A stretch of 64,000 bases of DNA from DASUBV01 sp036510065 (GTDB lineage: Bacteria > Actinomycetota > Actinomycetes > Streptosporangiales > Streptosporangiaceae). The stretch is from NCBI GenBank assembly GCA_036510065.1, contig DATCEO010000024.1, positions 1 through 64,000 on the forward strand, read 5' to 3'. Shown here piece after piece: positions 49,447 to 58,041 of this stretch (position 1 is the stretch's first letter; each line of letters begins with the position of its first letter). Made by a program: the position numbers and the translations under genes. A model generated the notes under the pieces. It saw only the letters and a program-made list of their open reading frames with translations, was not told where the DNA came from and made no database searches.

Positions 49447-49851
49447 ATGACCAAGTTCCTGCTGCTGCAGAACTACGAGGGCGGCGACGGCTGCACGGTG
49501 CCGATGAGCGACTGGGCCCCGCAGGATATCCAGGCGCATATCGATTTCCAGATCGCGCTGAATAAGGAGCTCGCGGCGGCCGGGGAGCTCGTTGACGCCC
49601 AGGGCCTGGCCGGCCCCGAGCTGGCCAAGCGGGTGATCAGCGATGGCACGGCTGCCCCGGTGGTCACCGACGGCCCGTTCCCCGAGGCCAAGGAGCTGGT
49701 CGCCGGCTACCGCATGGTCGATGTGGAGTCGGAGGGGCGGGCCATCGAGATCGCGGCCCTGGCCTCCGCCGCGCCGGGCCCCGGCGGCGTCCCGATCCAG
49801 CAGCCGATCGAGGTCCGCCAGATCATGAGCGCTCCCCGCTCCGACCTATGA
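49447..49851 (+). CDS. YCII/DGPF-domain protein
   Basis: 134 residues. The name-giving motif is VVTDGPFPEAKELVAGYRMVDVES; the N-terminus KFLLLQNYEGGDG and HIDFQIALNKELAAAGELV are the remaining ferredoxin-like core. DGPF proteins are the characteristic partners of ECF42 sigma factors, and here the ATG of the sigma gene overlaps this stop by 4 bp (ATGA). The role in signalling is not established; the pairing is known from the ECF42 group. Confidence 0.9.
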   Translation: MTKFLLLQNYEGGDGCTVPMSDWAPQDIQAHIDFQIALNKELAAAGELVDAQGLAGPELAKRVISDGTAAPVVTDGPFPEAKELVAGYRMVDVESEGRAIEIAALASAAPGPGGVPIQQPIEVRQIMSAPRSDL

Positions 49852-51122
49852 CGCCAGAACCGGAACCAGGCCTGGAGGACCTGCTGCGCGACCTCGCGCC
49901 GCAGGTCCTCGGCGTCGTCGTGCGGCGGTCCGGTGACTTCGCCGCCGCCGAGGACGCGGTGCAGGAGGCACTGCTCGCGGCCGCCCTGCACTGGCCGGCC
50001 GGCGGGGTGCCGGACAGTCCGCGCGGCTGGCTGATCCAGGCCGCCCTGCGGCGGCTGACCGATCAGGTGCGCAGCGACCAGGCGCGGCGGCGGCGCGAGG
50101 CCGGCGCGGCGGCCGAGCCCCCGGCCGGCGGCGCCAGCGATCGCGACGACACGCTGCTCCTGCTGTTCATGTGCTGCCATCCGGCGCTGACCCCCGCCTC
50201 GGCCATCACCCTGACGATGCGAGCCGTCGGCGGCCTGACCACGGCCCAGATCGCGAACGCGTTCCTGGTCCCGGAGGCCACCATGGCCCAGCGCATCAGC
50301 CGGGCCAAGCAGCGGGTCAAGGCCTCCGCTGTGCCGCTGCGGATGCCAGCCGCCGGTGACGAGTGGGCGCCCCGGCTGCGCTCGGTGCTGCACGTGCTGT
50401 ACCTGATCTTCAGCGAGGGATCCACCAGCAGCGTCGGGCCGCAGCTGCACCGCGTCGAGCTGTCGAGCGAGGCGATCCGGCTGGCACGGCTGGTGCACGA
50501 GCTGCTGCCCGAGGACGGCGAGGTGGCCGGCCTGCTGGCGCTCATGCTGCTCACCGACGCCCGGCGCCCGGCCCGCTCCGGCCCCGGCGGCGAGCTGATC
50601 CCGCTGGCGGACCAGGACCGCTCCCTCTGGGACCAGCGACTTATCGCCGAGGGAGTCGCGCTGCTGGCCCGCGCGCTCGCGCGCGGCGCCGTCGGCGAGT
50701 ACCAGCTGCAGGCGGCCGTCGCCGCGCTGCACGACCAGGCGGCGCGAGTCCAGGACACCGACTGGCCGCAGATCCTCGCGACCTACCGGCTGCTGGAGCG
50801 GATGACCGGCAATCCGATGGTGGCGCTCAACCGTGCCATCGCCACCGCCATGGTCCATGGGCCTGCTGCTGGCCTGGACCTGCTCGACGCACTCGACGAG
50901 CCGCTAGCCGGGCACTACCGCCTCGATGCTGTCCGGGCCCACCTGCTGGAGATGGCCGGCGACGCGGCGGCCGCGGCCGAGCACTACCGCGTTGCGGCCA
51001 GTCGCACGACCAGCGTGCCCGAGTGGAACTACCTGACCCTGAAGGCGGCGCGGCTCCGGAGGGGGCAGCCGAGCACGGCGCAGCCGAGCACGGGGCCGGC
51101 GAGCACGGGGCCGCCGAGCTAG
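49848..51122 (+). CDS. ECF42-type RNA polymerase sigma factor
   Basis: 424 residues, about twice a normal ECF sigma factor. Sigma-2 region: VVRRSGDFAAAEDAVQEALLAA; sigma-4: GGLTTAQIANAFLVPEATMAQRISRAKQR. A long C-terminal half (about 180-405) has helical, TPR-like repeats (DUF6596 type) including HVLYLIFSEG. No anti-sigma gene is adjacent; the DGPF gene overlaps upstream, the ECF42 signature. In this group the C-terminal extension itself is thought to control activity. A repeated PSTAQPSTGPASTGP tail ends the protein. Converges with the Nudix gene. Confidence 0.92.
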   Translation: MTPEPEPGLEDLLRDLAPQVLGVVVRRSGDFAAAEDAVQEALLAAALHWPAGGVPDSPRGWLIQAALRRLTDQVRSDQARRRREAGAAAEPPAGGASDRDDTLLLLFMCCHPALTPASAITLTMRAVGGLTTAQIANAFLVPEATMAQRISRAKQRVKASAVPLRMPAAGDEWAPRLRSVLHVLYLIFSEGSTSSVGPQLHRVELSSEAIRLARLVHELLPEDGEVAGLLALMLLTDARRPARSGPGGELIPLADQDRSLWDQRLIAEGVALLARALARGAVGEYQLQAAVAALHDQAARVQDTDWPQILATYRLLERMTGNPMVALNRAIATAMVHGPAAGLDLLDALDEPLAGHYRLDAVRAHLLEMAGDAAAAAEHYRVAASRTTSVPEWNYLTLKAARLRRGQPSTAQPSTGPASTGPPS

Positions 51123-51661
51123 CCGAGCAGGTCCTCCGCTCTTTGCAGGGCCGCCCGCAGGTTGGCCTCGGAGGTGGCCGCGCGGGCCTCCGGGAAGGTC
51201 AGCCACCGCAGCGGCGCGTTCGGGCTCTCCGGCCGGGCCGCGTCCGGCTCCCCGGTGGCCAGGATGAACCGCACGTCCGCGTGCTCGTGGGCCGGCTCCT
51301 TGCTGTTAGCCGGCACGGGCACGATCACCACCTGCCGGATCCGCGCGTCGGGCCACGGCACGAGATCGGTCAGCCCGGTCTCCTCGCCGCCCTCGCGCAG
51401 CGCGATCGCCAGCGGGTCGCTCTCGCCCGGGTCGCCGTGCCCGCCGACGTGCAGCCACCCCTGCTGGCGCTGATGCCAGCGCAGCAGGACGCGGCGGGTG
51501 GCCGGGTGCACGATCAGCGCGGACGCCGTGACGTGCAGCGGCGTCGAGCGCTGCCAGGGATCGCGGGTGGCCGCGAGGAGCTGGCGGACCCGCTCCACGT
51601 CGGCCGTCTCGGTCTCGTCAGCGGGCTGGTAGCGGTCGAGCAGGCTCTGCAGGGCACCCAT
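51119..51661 (-). CDS. Nudix hydrolase
   Basis: 180 residues. The Nudix box is GGHGDPGESDPLAIALREGG followed by EETGL (G-x5-E-x7-REuxEExGu, with Gly at one hydrophobic position). An N-terminal helix with LLDRYQPADETE and a flanking LLRWHQRQQGW segment resemble the NUDT-type MutT-like subgroup of actinomycetes. It hydrolyses a nucleoside diphosphate derivative, identity unknown. It ends overlapping the ECF42 stop by 4 bp. Confidence 0.9.
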   Translation of the reverse strand: MGALQSLLDRYQPADETETADVERVRQLLAATRDPWQRSTPLHVTASALIVHPATRRVLLRWHQRQQGWLHVGGHGDPGESDPLAIALREGGEETGLTDLVPWPDARIRQVVIVPVPANSKEPAHEHADVRFILATGEPDAARPESPNAPLRWLTFPEARAATSEANLRAALQRAEDLLG

Positions 51662-51730
51662 GACGAGGGACCTTATAGGTGCGCGGGCTTATAGGTGCAT
51701 GGCCGTGGGCCCGGAGGGACGGTCCCGCGT

Positions 51731-52630
51731 TCAGGAGCCGGGCAGGAAGGACAGGTCGATGCGGGTGCGCCAGCCAGCACTACGGCCGTCGGGCAGCGTG
51801 CCGGCCCGCCGCATGACGTCGACCACCTTGGCCATGCCCGGCTCGCTCAGGGCCAGGTCGGCCGTCAGGCTAGCCGAGGTGATGAAGTGCTCGTAATCCC
51901 GCCGCGCATACTCCCGCGTCGTGGCCATCGCGCTCGCGGCCAGCTCGGTCGCGGCGTCCGGCTCGTCGTATAGCCACCGGGTGGCCTGCGCCAGCGCCGC
52001 CAGGAAGCCGCGCAGCGCCGCGGAGTGGGCGGCCGCCCAGCCGGGCCGCACGTTTACCGTGGTGAACTGGTAGTCCGGGACGTAGTCGGAGATCTCGCCC
52101 AGATCCGGGTAGCCCTGGTCTTGCGCGAGGTACTTGTGCGGCGGCGTCTGCAGGCCCGCGTCGAGTTTCCCGTCCTGGATCGCCTCCCACCGCGCGGACG
52201 CGACGCCGATGGCCTCCAGCTGATAGTCCGCGCCCGCCTGCAGCCCGTGCGCGGCCAGCATCTCGCTCACCAGCAGCGCGGTGCCCTCGGTGGCGTGCGA
52301 GACGCCCACCAGGGCGCCGCGCAGGTCGGCGATGGCGGCGATGCCCCGCCGGGCGATGAGCGCATTGGCGAGCTTGCGGGCATTCCCGCCGACGATGACC
52401 AGGGCGCCGCCGGGATCGCTCAGCACGCCCTCCGGTGTCCCCAGGCCGATGTCGACGCTGCCGTCCCGGGTGGCGCTGGTCACATTCTGGACCCCGTATA
52501 AGACTTTCGCGGTAACGGCGAGGCCCGCCTCGGCGAAAAGGCCCAGATGGTCAGCCGCCCATACCGGCATGTTGGTGAAGATTGGCGCGACCAGGCCAAC
52601 GGTTAGCGACTGCCTCATCCTCCGGGTCAT
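51731..52630 (-). CDS. NMT1/THI5-like (NitT/TauT) substrate-binding protein, orphan
   Basis: 299 residues, periplasmic-binding-protein fold: GLVAPIFTNMPVWAADHLGL, DIGLGTPEGVLSD, LRGALVGVSHATEGTALLVS and the closing VNVRPGWAAAHSAALRGFLAAL are ABC aliphatic-sulfonate/pyrimidine-precursor-type blocks. No signal peptide or lipobox is seen at the start (MTRRMRQSLTVG), so export is doubtful. No permease or ATPase gene is adjacent. It may be cytosolic or the start may be truncated. It diverges from a FAD monooxygenase. Confidence 0.8.
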   Translation of the reverse strand: MTRRMRQSLTVGLVAPIFTNMPVWAADHLGLFAEAGLAVTAKVLYGVQNVTSATRDGSVDIGLGTPEGVLSDPGGALVIVGGNARKLANALIARRGIAAIADLRGALVGVSHATEGTALLVSEMLAAHGLQAGADYQLEAIGVASARWEAIQDGKLDAGLQTPPHKYLAQDQGYPDLGEISDYVPDYQFTTVNVRPGWAAAHSAALRGFLAALAQATRWLYDEPDAATELAASAMATTREYARRDYEHFITSASLTADLALSEPGMAKVVDVMRRAGTLPDGRSAGWRTRIDLSFLPGS

Positions 52631-52774
52631 CTCCTCCGGCCCTCTATCATCGACGGGCCACCATCGCGCGGATCAGCTCAGCGGCGATACCTACTAGTCG
52701 TGTACCGTTCTCAAGAAATTGATTCTGTCCTCCAGGAAATACGGGGGTCAAGGCACCGGGCCGGGAGGGATCGC

Positions 52775-54409
52775 ATGGCAGTCCGGGATGGTCTCCTCGA
52801 AGCGGACGTGATCGTCGTCGGAGCCGGACCGGTGGGACTGTGGCTGGCCGCTGAGCTCCGCCTCGGCGGCGCGACCGTCACCGTCCTGGAGAAGCGGATT
52901 CGCCGGTCCGAGCACTCCCGGGCGCACACGCTGCACGCCCGCACCCTCGAGGTCTTCGCCTCGCGCGGCCTGGTCGGCCCGTGGCTGGAGGAGGGCGTCG
53001 AGATACCGACGACGCACTACGCCATGCTGTCCAGCCGCCTCGACCTGTCCGGGCTGGCGTCCGACTATCCGTTCGTCCTGTTCATCCCGCAGGTCCGGAC
53101 CGAGGAGCTGCTCGAGCGCCATGCGATCGCGACGGGCGTGCGCGTACTGCGCGGCCTGGAGGTCTCCGATATCACCGTGACGGACACGGGCGTGAGCGCG
53201 ACGGCGATCAGCCCGGCGGGCCAAGATGGCGACCAGCTTGAGCTCGCCGGCCGGTATCTCGTCGGGTGCGACGGGCGGCGCAGCATCGTGCGCACGGCCA
53301 GCGGCATCGGCTACACCGGTACCGAGGACGCGCTCACCTGCGTCATGGGCGATGTGCGCCTGGAAGACGACGCCGTGCCGCCCGCGCTGACCATGCACAG
53401 CGAGGGCGGCTCGTTTTACGCCGTGCGCCTGGACGCCGCCCGGTACCGGCTGGTGGCCCTGGAGCACGCCACCATGTCGACGCCGCGCGAGGCGGTCCTC
53501 GGCCTCGATGAGTTCCGCACCACCGTGAGCAGGCTGACCGGCCGCGACTTCGGCATGCGGGACCCCAGCTGGCTGACCCGCGTCGGCAGCGCGACCTTCC
53601 AGGCCGACCGTTATCTCCAGGGCCGGGCGCTACTGGCCGGCGACGCCGCTCACGTGCACTTTCCGATGGGCGGGCAGGGGCTCAACCTCGGCATTCAGGA
53701 CGCGATGAACCTGGGCTGGAAGCTGGCGGCCGTCGCCCGGCTCGCCGCGGCGCCCGCCTTGCTCGACACCTACGAGCACGAACGTGCCCCCGTGGGCCGC
53801 GCGGTCATCGACGACACGCTGGCCCAGACCGGACTGATCGCGGTACCCGGGCGCGAGGGCCAGGCGCTGCGGGGCATGATGACCGCGGCGCTCGCGGAAA
53901 ACCCGGCCCTTAACGCCAAGCTCGCCGTGGCCGCCGCCGGCATCGACGTGCAGTACCCGGCCGCGGCGGACGCGCATCCTTTCGTCGGGCGGCGGGTGCC
54001 GAACTTGCCGCTCCCCGACGGCCGGGACGTCTTCGGGCTGCTGCGGCCCGGCCGGTTCTGCGTCGTCGGGCTGCCGCCGGCTGCCCTCGCTGACCACCTC
54101 GGGCCCGAGGCACTGGCCGAGCTGTCAGTCACGCCGGAGGGCTTCGCAGCGGCCGGTCAGCCCTGGGACCGGGTGGGAGCCGCGCTCATCCGCCCTGACG
54201 GGCACCTGGCCTGGGCCGTAGACCGCGACGGCGGCGTGCGGCCGGGCGATGCCCGGGCGGAGGGTGTCGCCGGAGCGGCCGGTGTCGCCGTCGCGGCCGG
54301 TGTCGCCGTCGCGGGCGGTGTCGCCGTCGCGGGCGGTGTCGCCGGAGCGGCCGGCGATGCCGTCGCCGAGCTGCTGCGCTGGCTGCCCGGCTTACGCCCG
54401 GCTGGCTAG
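52775..54409 (+). CDS. FAD-dependent aromatic-ring monooxygenase (PHBH fold)
   Basis: 544 residues from ATG 52775 (GGGAGGGA upstream). DVIVVGAGPVGLWLAAELRL is the Rossmann GxGxxG, CDGRRS the DG motif, and GDAAHVHFPMGGQGLNLGIQ the GD/FAD ribityl motif of class A hydroxylases. A C-terminal thioredoxin-like domain (about 430-540) follows, as in polyketide or rifampicin-type hydroxylases. 18-bp tandem repeats encode a GVAVAGGVAVAGG stretch near residue 500. Substrate unknown. It overlaps the YcaQ remnant stop by 4 bp. Confidence 0.87.
   Translation: MAVRDGLLEADVIVVGAGPVGLWLAAELRLGGATVTVLEKRIRRSEHSRAHTLHARTLEVFASRGLVGPWLEEGVEIPTTHYAMLSSRLDLSGLASDYPFVLFIPQVRTEELLERHAIATGVRVLRGLEVSDITVTDTGVSATAISPAGQDGDQLELAGRYLVGCDGRRSIVRTASGIGYTGTEDALTCVMGDVRLEDDAVPPALTMHSEGGSFYAVRLDAARYRLVALEHATMSTPREAVLGLDEFRTTVSRLTGRDFGMRDPSWLTRVGSATFQADRYLQGRALLAGDAAHVHFPMGGQGLNLGIQDAMNLGWKLAAVARLAAAPALLDTYEHERAPVGRAVIDDTLAQTGLIAVPGREGQALRGMMTAALAENPALNAKLAVAAAGIDVQYPAAADAHPFVGRRVPNLPLPDGRDVFGLLRPGRFCVVGLPPAALADHLGPEALAELSVTPEGFAAAGQPWDRVGAALIRPDGHLAWAVDRDGGVRPGDARAEGVAGAAGVAVAAGVAVAGGVAVAGGVAGAAGDAVAELLRWLPGLRPAG
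54263..54352. repeat. Five 18-bp tandem repeats in the monooxygenase
   Basis: Five units of the pattern GGTGTCGCCGTCGCGGGC (54263, 54281, 54299, 54317, 54335), encoding six-residue GVAVAG-like steps near the C-terminus. In frame. Confidence 0.9.
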
Positions 54410-55430
54410 CTCTCGGCGGATCGCCGTCGGCGCCCCGCGCTGGCGGAGCCCGCCTGACGGCTGGGCCGTGCCGCCGGAGGCCCGGGTTCAGGCAGTTTGC
54501 GGTGCGTGCGACCGGGCAGCGCGAGGACCAGTTCGAGCCAGTGAGCCAGGTCCCTGATCTCACGATCCACGGCGGCGGTCATCGTCGTGTCGAACACCAC
54601 GTCGTGGTGGATCGCGTCGACCCGCAGCATCCCGGCCTTGCGATCGGCGGTGGCGTCGAGCTTGCCCACCAGCCGGTCGCCGTACAGGATCGGTAGCGCG
54701 AAATATCCCCAGCGGCGCTTGGCCGCGGGCTTGTACATCTCCAGCTGATAGTCGAACTCAAACAGCTCGACCGTGCGCTTGCGGTCGTGGATGAGCCGGT
54801 CGAAGGGCGACAACAGCGCCGCACGCGCCGAGAACGGCTGGCCCAGCAAGGACGGATCGACTCGCCAGGTGCCCTTGACCCGTCGACGACGGCCGGCTCT
54901 CCGGCCTCGCCCACGTCCGTCGGCCCAACCGGATTTTCCGGTCCCCGGGCGCGCGCGACGCCCAGTGACCGCAGCCGCCGCTCGTTGCGGAGGCGCAGCG
55001 CCTCGTCCCTGGGGACCACCGGGTCATCGGGTAGACCCGGGCAGCCAGGTCCCACAGCCGGTCGTTGGCCCGTACCCAGTCGCGGCGGGCCGCCCGCCAG
55101 CCGGCCAGTTCACCAGGCTCGGGCCTGATCCCAGGAGGCCATGTCCGCGCGGTAGAGCGCCAGATCCTCGCGGGGCCGGATCATCGCCCGCAGTTCCAGC
55201 AGCGCCCGGTCCGCCAGCGCGCCGGCCAGCTCGGCTGACGAGTACGACGATCCCAGGCGGCTCCAGGCCACGAGATCGGCATTGGGCGCAATCGCGGCGA
55301 TCGGGTCGATCTGGAGCAGAGTCAGCTGCCGCACCGCATCAAGCAGCTCAGTCGGCCGCGAGCGATCCAGGAGCTGCGCGCGCACGGCGATGCGGCGCGC
55401 GTCGAGGCGGGAGAGCTCGTGGACGGTCAC
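54406..55430 (-). pseudogene. YcaQ/HTH_42 winged-helix DNA glycosylase-like gene, frameshifted
   Basis: The N-terminal part from GTG 55430 (VHELSRLDARRIAVRAQLLD, LLQIDPIAAIAPNADLVAWS) runs into TGA at 55110. RDWVRAND and RLWDLAARVYP follow in another frame with a middle piece missing. DDPVVPRDEALRLRNERRL continues in the first frame, then a one-base loss near 54895 shifts to LLGQPFSARAALLSPFDRLI, KPAAKRRWGYFALPIL, KLDATADRKAG. The YcaQ family has roughly 380-400 residues and repairs interstrand cross-links. At least three frame breaks and an internal deletion make it non-functional as read. Confidence 0.85.
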
Positions 55431-55581
55431 GGCTTCGAGACTAGGGCGGATCCGACAGGAAGCCACTTGCCGCCGGAGCCAGGCGCTGATTGCGGTGACA
55501 TGGACTGCGGCTTCGTCGCGCAGCGAGTTTGTCCTACCGGGTCGGGGCCTTAAGCATGCCCCTCGGACCCCGACGGCGCGG

Positions 55582-55734
55582 CTAGACCGGGTGGGTGTCG
55601 GGGGTGGCGGTGTAGGTGCGGCCGGCGGGGGTGGTCCAGATGAAGGTGCCGGGGCGGGGCTGGGTGAGGGTCCAGCCGAGGTGCTGCTTGAGGATGTGGT
55701 GGGCGCGGCACAGGCCACCGTGCAAGTCATAACA
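55582..55734 (-). pseudogene. DUF222/HNH endonuclease C-terminal fragment
   Basis: About 50 codons read CYDLHGGLCRAHHILKQHLG and WTLTQPRPGTFIWTTPAGRT, then YTATPDTHPV and a stop. This is the end of the HNH domain (His pair) and C-terminal tail of the actinobacterial DUF222-HNH proteins. The matching N-terminal part lies at 57209-57610 on the same strand; the DNA between belongs to other genes. The short gap 55431-55581 holds nothing. Confidence 0.75.
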
Positions 55735-55865
55735 ACACAGGTCGCCCGCACGGCTCCTCAGCGAAGGAGCGAGCATCATGCAGGAAGATCTCAACGAAGG
55801 CAGGCTTCCCTGATGAGCATTCTCCGCTCGGCCAGCAGCAAGAACCTTGGCGCGACCGGCGGCCG

Positions 55866-56291
55866 TCAGCCGTCGGCGTCCCAGGGGTTGATGAGGCCGA
55901 TCCCGGTATCCGTGAAATCGCCGATGTTACGGGTGGCCAGCGTTGCGCTGTGCACGCGGCAGATGGCGGCGATCTGAGCATCCGCCGTGCTAATGGGTCG
56001 CCCCTTTTTCTCTCTGCCGACGACGACGGCAGCGTACTGCTCAGCGGCCAGGCCGTCGAAAGGCTCCAGGCGGCCGCGGAAATCCTCGTTGATCAGCACA
56101 TCGATAGTTTCCGCGAGTGCGGCCCTCCGTCGCCCGTCCGGCAGGCGGGCGACGCCGTAAAGCAATTCCGCGGCCGTGATCGCAGTGGTGGCGACTTCGG
56201 CGGCGGGCAGCGAGTCAAGCCAGGTCACCACGCTCTGCTCGGGGTCGATGCGGGCGAGTTCGGAGATGACGTTCGTGTCGAGGACGATCAC
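55866..56291 (-). CDS. VapC-type PIN-domain toxin (FitB-like)
   Basis: 141 residues from GTG 56291, overlapping the antitoxin stop (GTGA). The PIN acidic residues are visible: Asp in VLDTNVISEL, Glu in AAELLYGVARL, Asp in STADAQIAAI, Asp in ATRNIGDF. Mg-dependent RNase, likely toxic unless bound by its antitoxin. FitB-like subgroup by NVISELAR and INPWDADG. Both genes look intact although every neighbour for 2 kb is a fragment. Confidence 0.88.
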   Translation of the reverse strand: MIVLDTNVISELARIDPEQSVVTWLDSLPAAEVATTAITAAELLYGVARLPDGRRRAALAETIDVLINEDFRGRLEPFDGLAAEQYAAVVVGREKKGRPISTADAQIAAICRVHSATLATRNIGDFTDTGIGLINPWDADG

Positions 56292-56545
56292 GCGTCGCGG
56301 TGCTCACCCAGTGGCGCCGCGCGTGGCAGCTCGTTGCGCGCAGGAAGGTCAAGGTCTGCGCCGCCCAGGTCGGCGAACCGCGCGTGAATATGACTCCCGA
56401 GGCCGAAGTTCGGCGTCGGGGAGGCCAGGCGTTCGGCGAGGATGGCCCGCACTTCGGCTTCCATCGATCGTCCGTGCTGTGCGGCAAGGACACGGAGCCG
56501 GGCGTGTGTCTCCCCATCAAGTCCGCGGATCGTCAACGTCGCCAT
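56288..56545 (-). CDS. VapB-type antitoxin (FitA-like, ribbon-helix-helix)
   Basis: 85 residues from ATG 56545 (AAGGAGGG upstream; a TTG two codons earlier is unlikely). ATLTIRGLDGETHARLRVLA is the RHH DNA-binding strand-helix, and GRSMEAEVRAIL the second helix; the C-terminus wraps the toxin. It autorepresses such operons. The direct repeat AGCATTG-TA-AGCATTG (period 9) directly upstream (about 56567-56583) is a candidate operator. Co-translated with the toxin. Confidence 0.88.
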   Translation of the reverse strand: MATLTIRGLDGETHARLRVLAAQHGRSMEAEVRAILAERLASPTPNFGLGSHIHARFADLGGADLDLPARNELPRAAPLGEHRDA

Positions 56546-56644
56546 CGTCAACCCTCCTTACGCAGGCAATGCTTACAATGCTATCACTGCATCACCAGGT
56601 CCGGGGCGCCCAAGCGCCCAACCCGCACTCCGTCAGCTCGGTTC

Positions 56645-56790
56645 AAGCCCTCGTGGCCCGTAGCAATCATGTTCGCCATCGCGTTCGGGCTGTCCATGGA
56701 CTACGAGGTCTTCCTCCTCACCCGGGTCCGCGAGATGTGGGCACGCACGCATGGCAACCACACGGCTACCGGCGGCCACGTGGCAGACGC
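56645..56790 (+). pseudogene. MMPL-family transporter fragment
   Basis: The plus frame reads KPSWPVAIMFAIAFGLSMDY, then EVFLLTRVREMWARTHGNHT, with the MMPL motif FGLSMDYEVFLLxRxRExW of RND lipid exporters, and loses similarity near 56790. There is no start, and about 650 residues are missing on both sides. It is a lone remnant opposite in strand to the vapBC pair. Confidence 0.75.
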
Positions 56791-56963
56791 AAAACAGCCG
56801 GGGTGCGGGCCGGGACGGTCCGCGACATCCTCACCCACCTGGCCAAGGGCGCCAGCACGTTCTCCTGCGGTCGTGGCGTGTCCTACTGCAACGAGAAGCC
56901 CGCCTGCAAGTTATAACTACACACCTGCCTACCTACGGCAAGGACTTGTGTCACACGGATGAG

Positions 56964-57173
56964 TCAGGCGCCGCGGCCGGGCCGCACGATGCCCTTCTCG
57001 TAGGCGAAGACCACGACTTGCACGCGGTCGCGCAGGTCCAGCTTGGCGAGGATGCGGCCGATGTGGCTCTTGATGGTTGTCTCGCTCAGGTAGAGCTTCG
57101 CGGCGATCTCGGCGTTGGACAGGCCTTCGGCTACCAACTGCACGACCTCGATCTCTCGCCCGCTGAGGCGTCC
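56964..57173 (-). pseudogene. NarL/FixJ response-regulator C-terminal (LuxR HTH) fragment
   Basis: The minus frame reads RLSGREIEVVQLVAEGLSNA, EIAAKLYLSETTIKSHIGRI and LAKLDLRDRVQVVVFAYEKG, ending IVRPGRGA at the stop. The receiver domain is absent: upstream the sequence turns into the DUF222 fragment in another frame. It can be read as a fusion only by accident. Confidence 0.75.
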
Positions 57174-57208
57174 GGCCGCGCTGGTTGCGGGTATGCCGGG
57201 GGCGGGGC

Positions 57209-57610
57209 CGCGGCGGCGTCCCGCGACACCCACGCCGGCCGCCCGCCTGCCGCTAAGCCGATCTTGGCGTCCCGCCCGGCTGACCGCGCCGCGACCTGCG
57301 CGACCATCGCCAGCTCCCCGGCCTGCGCCCACGAGGCCACCTTCCGGAACGCCGCCGCCAGCCCCGCCAGATCCCGGTCCGCCGCCCCGCCCGGCACCTG
57401 CGCCGACAGCCACGCCGCCAGCCCTGGACCCGCCGGCATGCACTCCGCCACCACCCCGGCCAGGTCAACGCAGGCGCTCTCATCGTCATCACCAGCCGCC
57501 AGGATCTCCTCCTGGCCAGCATCGCCGGCCGCCTCCAGCGGCCTGCCGATCGCCGCCAGCACCCCGGCCAGGTCAAACTCAAACGACCACCGCAACCCGC
57601 CATCCCCCAT
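57209..57610 (-). pseudogene. DUF222/HNH endonuclease N-terminal fragment
   Basis: It starts at ATG 57610 (MGDGGLRWSFEFDLAGVLAA) and continues with ADRDLAGLAAAFRKVASWAQ, AGELAMVAQVAARSAGRDAK and RPAWVSRDAAA, the typical DUF222 segment. Similarity ends near 57209, joined to the LuxR fragment. Its HNH end is at 55582-55734. Confidence 0.78.
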
Positions 57611-58041
57611 ACTCGACTCGGCGCTGCCCTCTAGCCAAGAGGCCGCCCCGGCCGCCGTGCTCGGCCTGGCTTCGTCGCGTCGGCCGGCAGTTGCGTCAGC
57701 TCCGGGGTACCCGAGCCCCTTTCCCGAGCTGCGGGTTCTTCGCCGTCCATTAATGGATCACCTCCCGACTACCGGAGCTGGCCTGCTGGCTCGATGTGCG
57801 GGTCCGCACTGCCCTTGTCTTAGATCAGGTTATCGACCGCTACTGACATTCTGAGACTCATGGCGCTAGCAGATTCGAATAGCTCCCTTCAGCTGGCCGT
57901 CGGTTTCCTCAGGATGCGCTCCGCGCAGATGGCCAGGCCGATCTCGTGGAGCTGTTTGCGTCGGAGGTGCACCGGGCGGACGCGCAGGCGGCCTGGACAG
58001 GCCGGCCTGCGCCCCGGCGAGGCGAGCGGACGGACAGCCGG
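57611..58041. other. Gene-free interval
   Basis: 431 nt between the DUF222 start and the IclR stop. No coding frame with a recognised family. A plus frame around 57915-58020 has a coding-like stretch (ADLVELFASEVHRADAQAAW) but no start or family, so it may be a leftover. Confidence 0.4.

Noticed and set aside
56964..57443. A 159-residue fusion of Gly-rich sequence with a LuxR domain
   Set aside because: The N-terminal part is an out-of-frame reading of the DUF222 fragment, so it is an accidental fusion.
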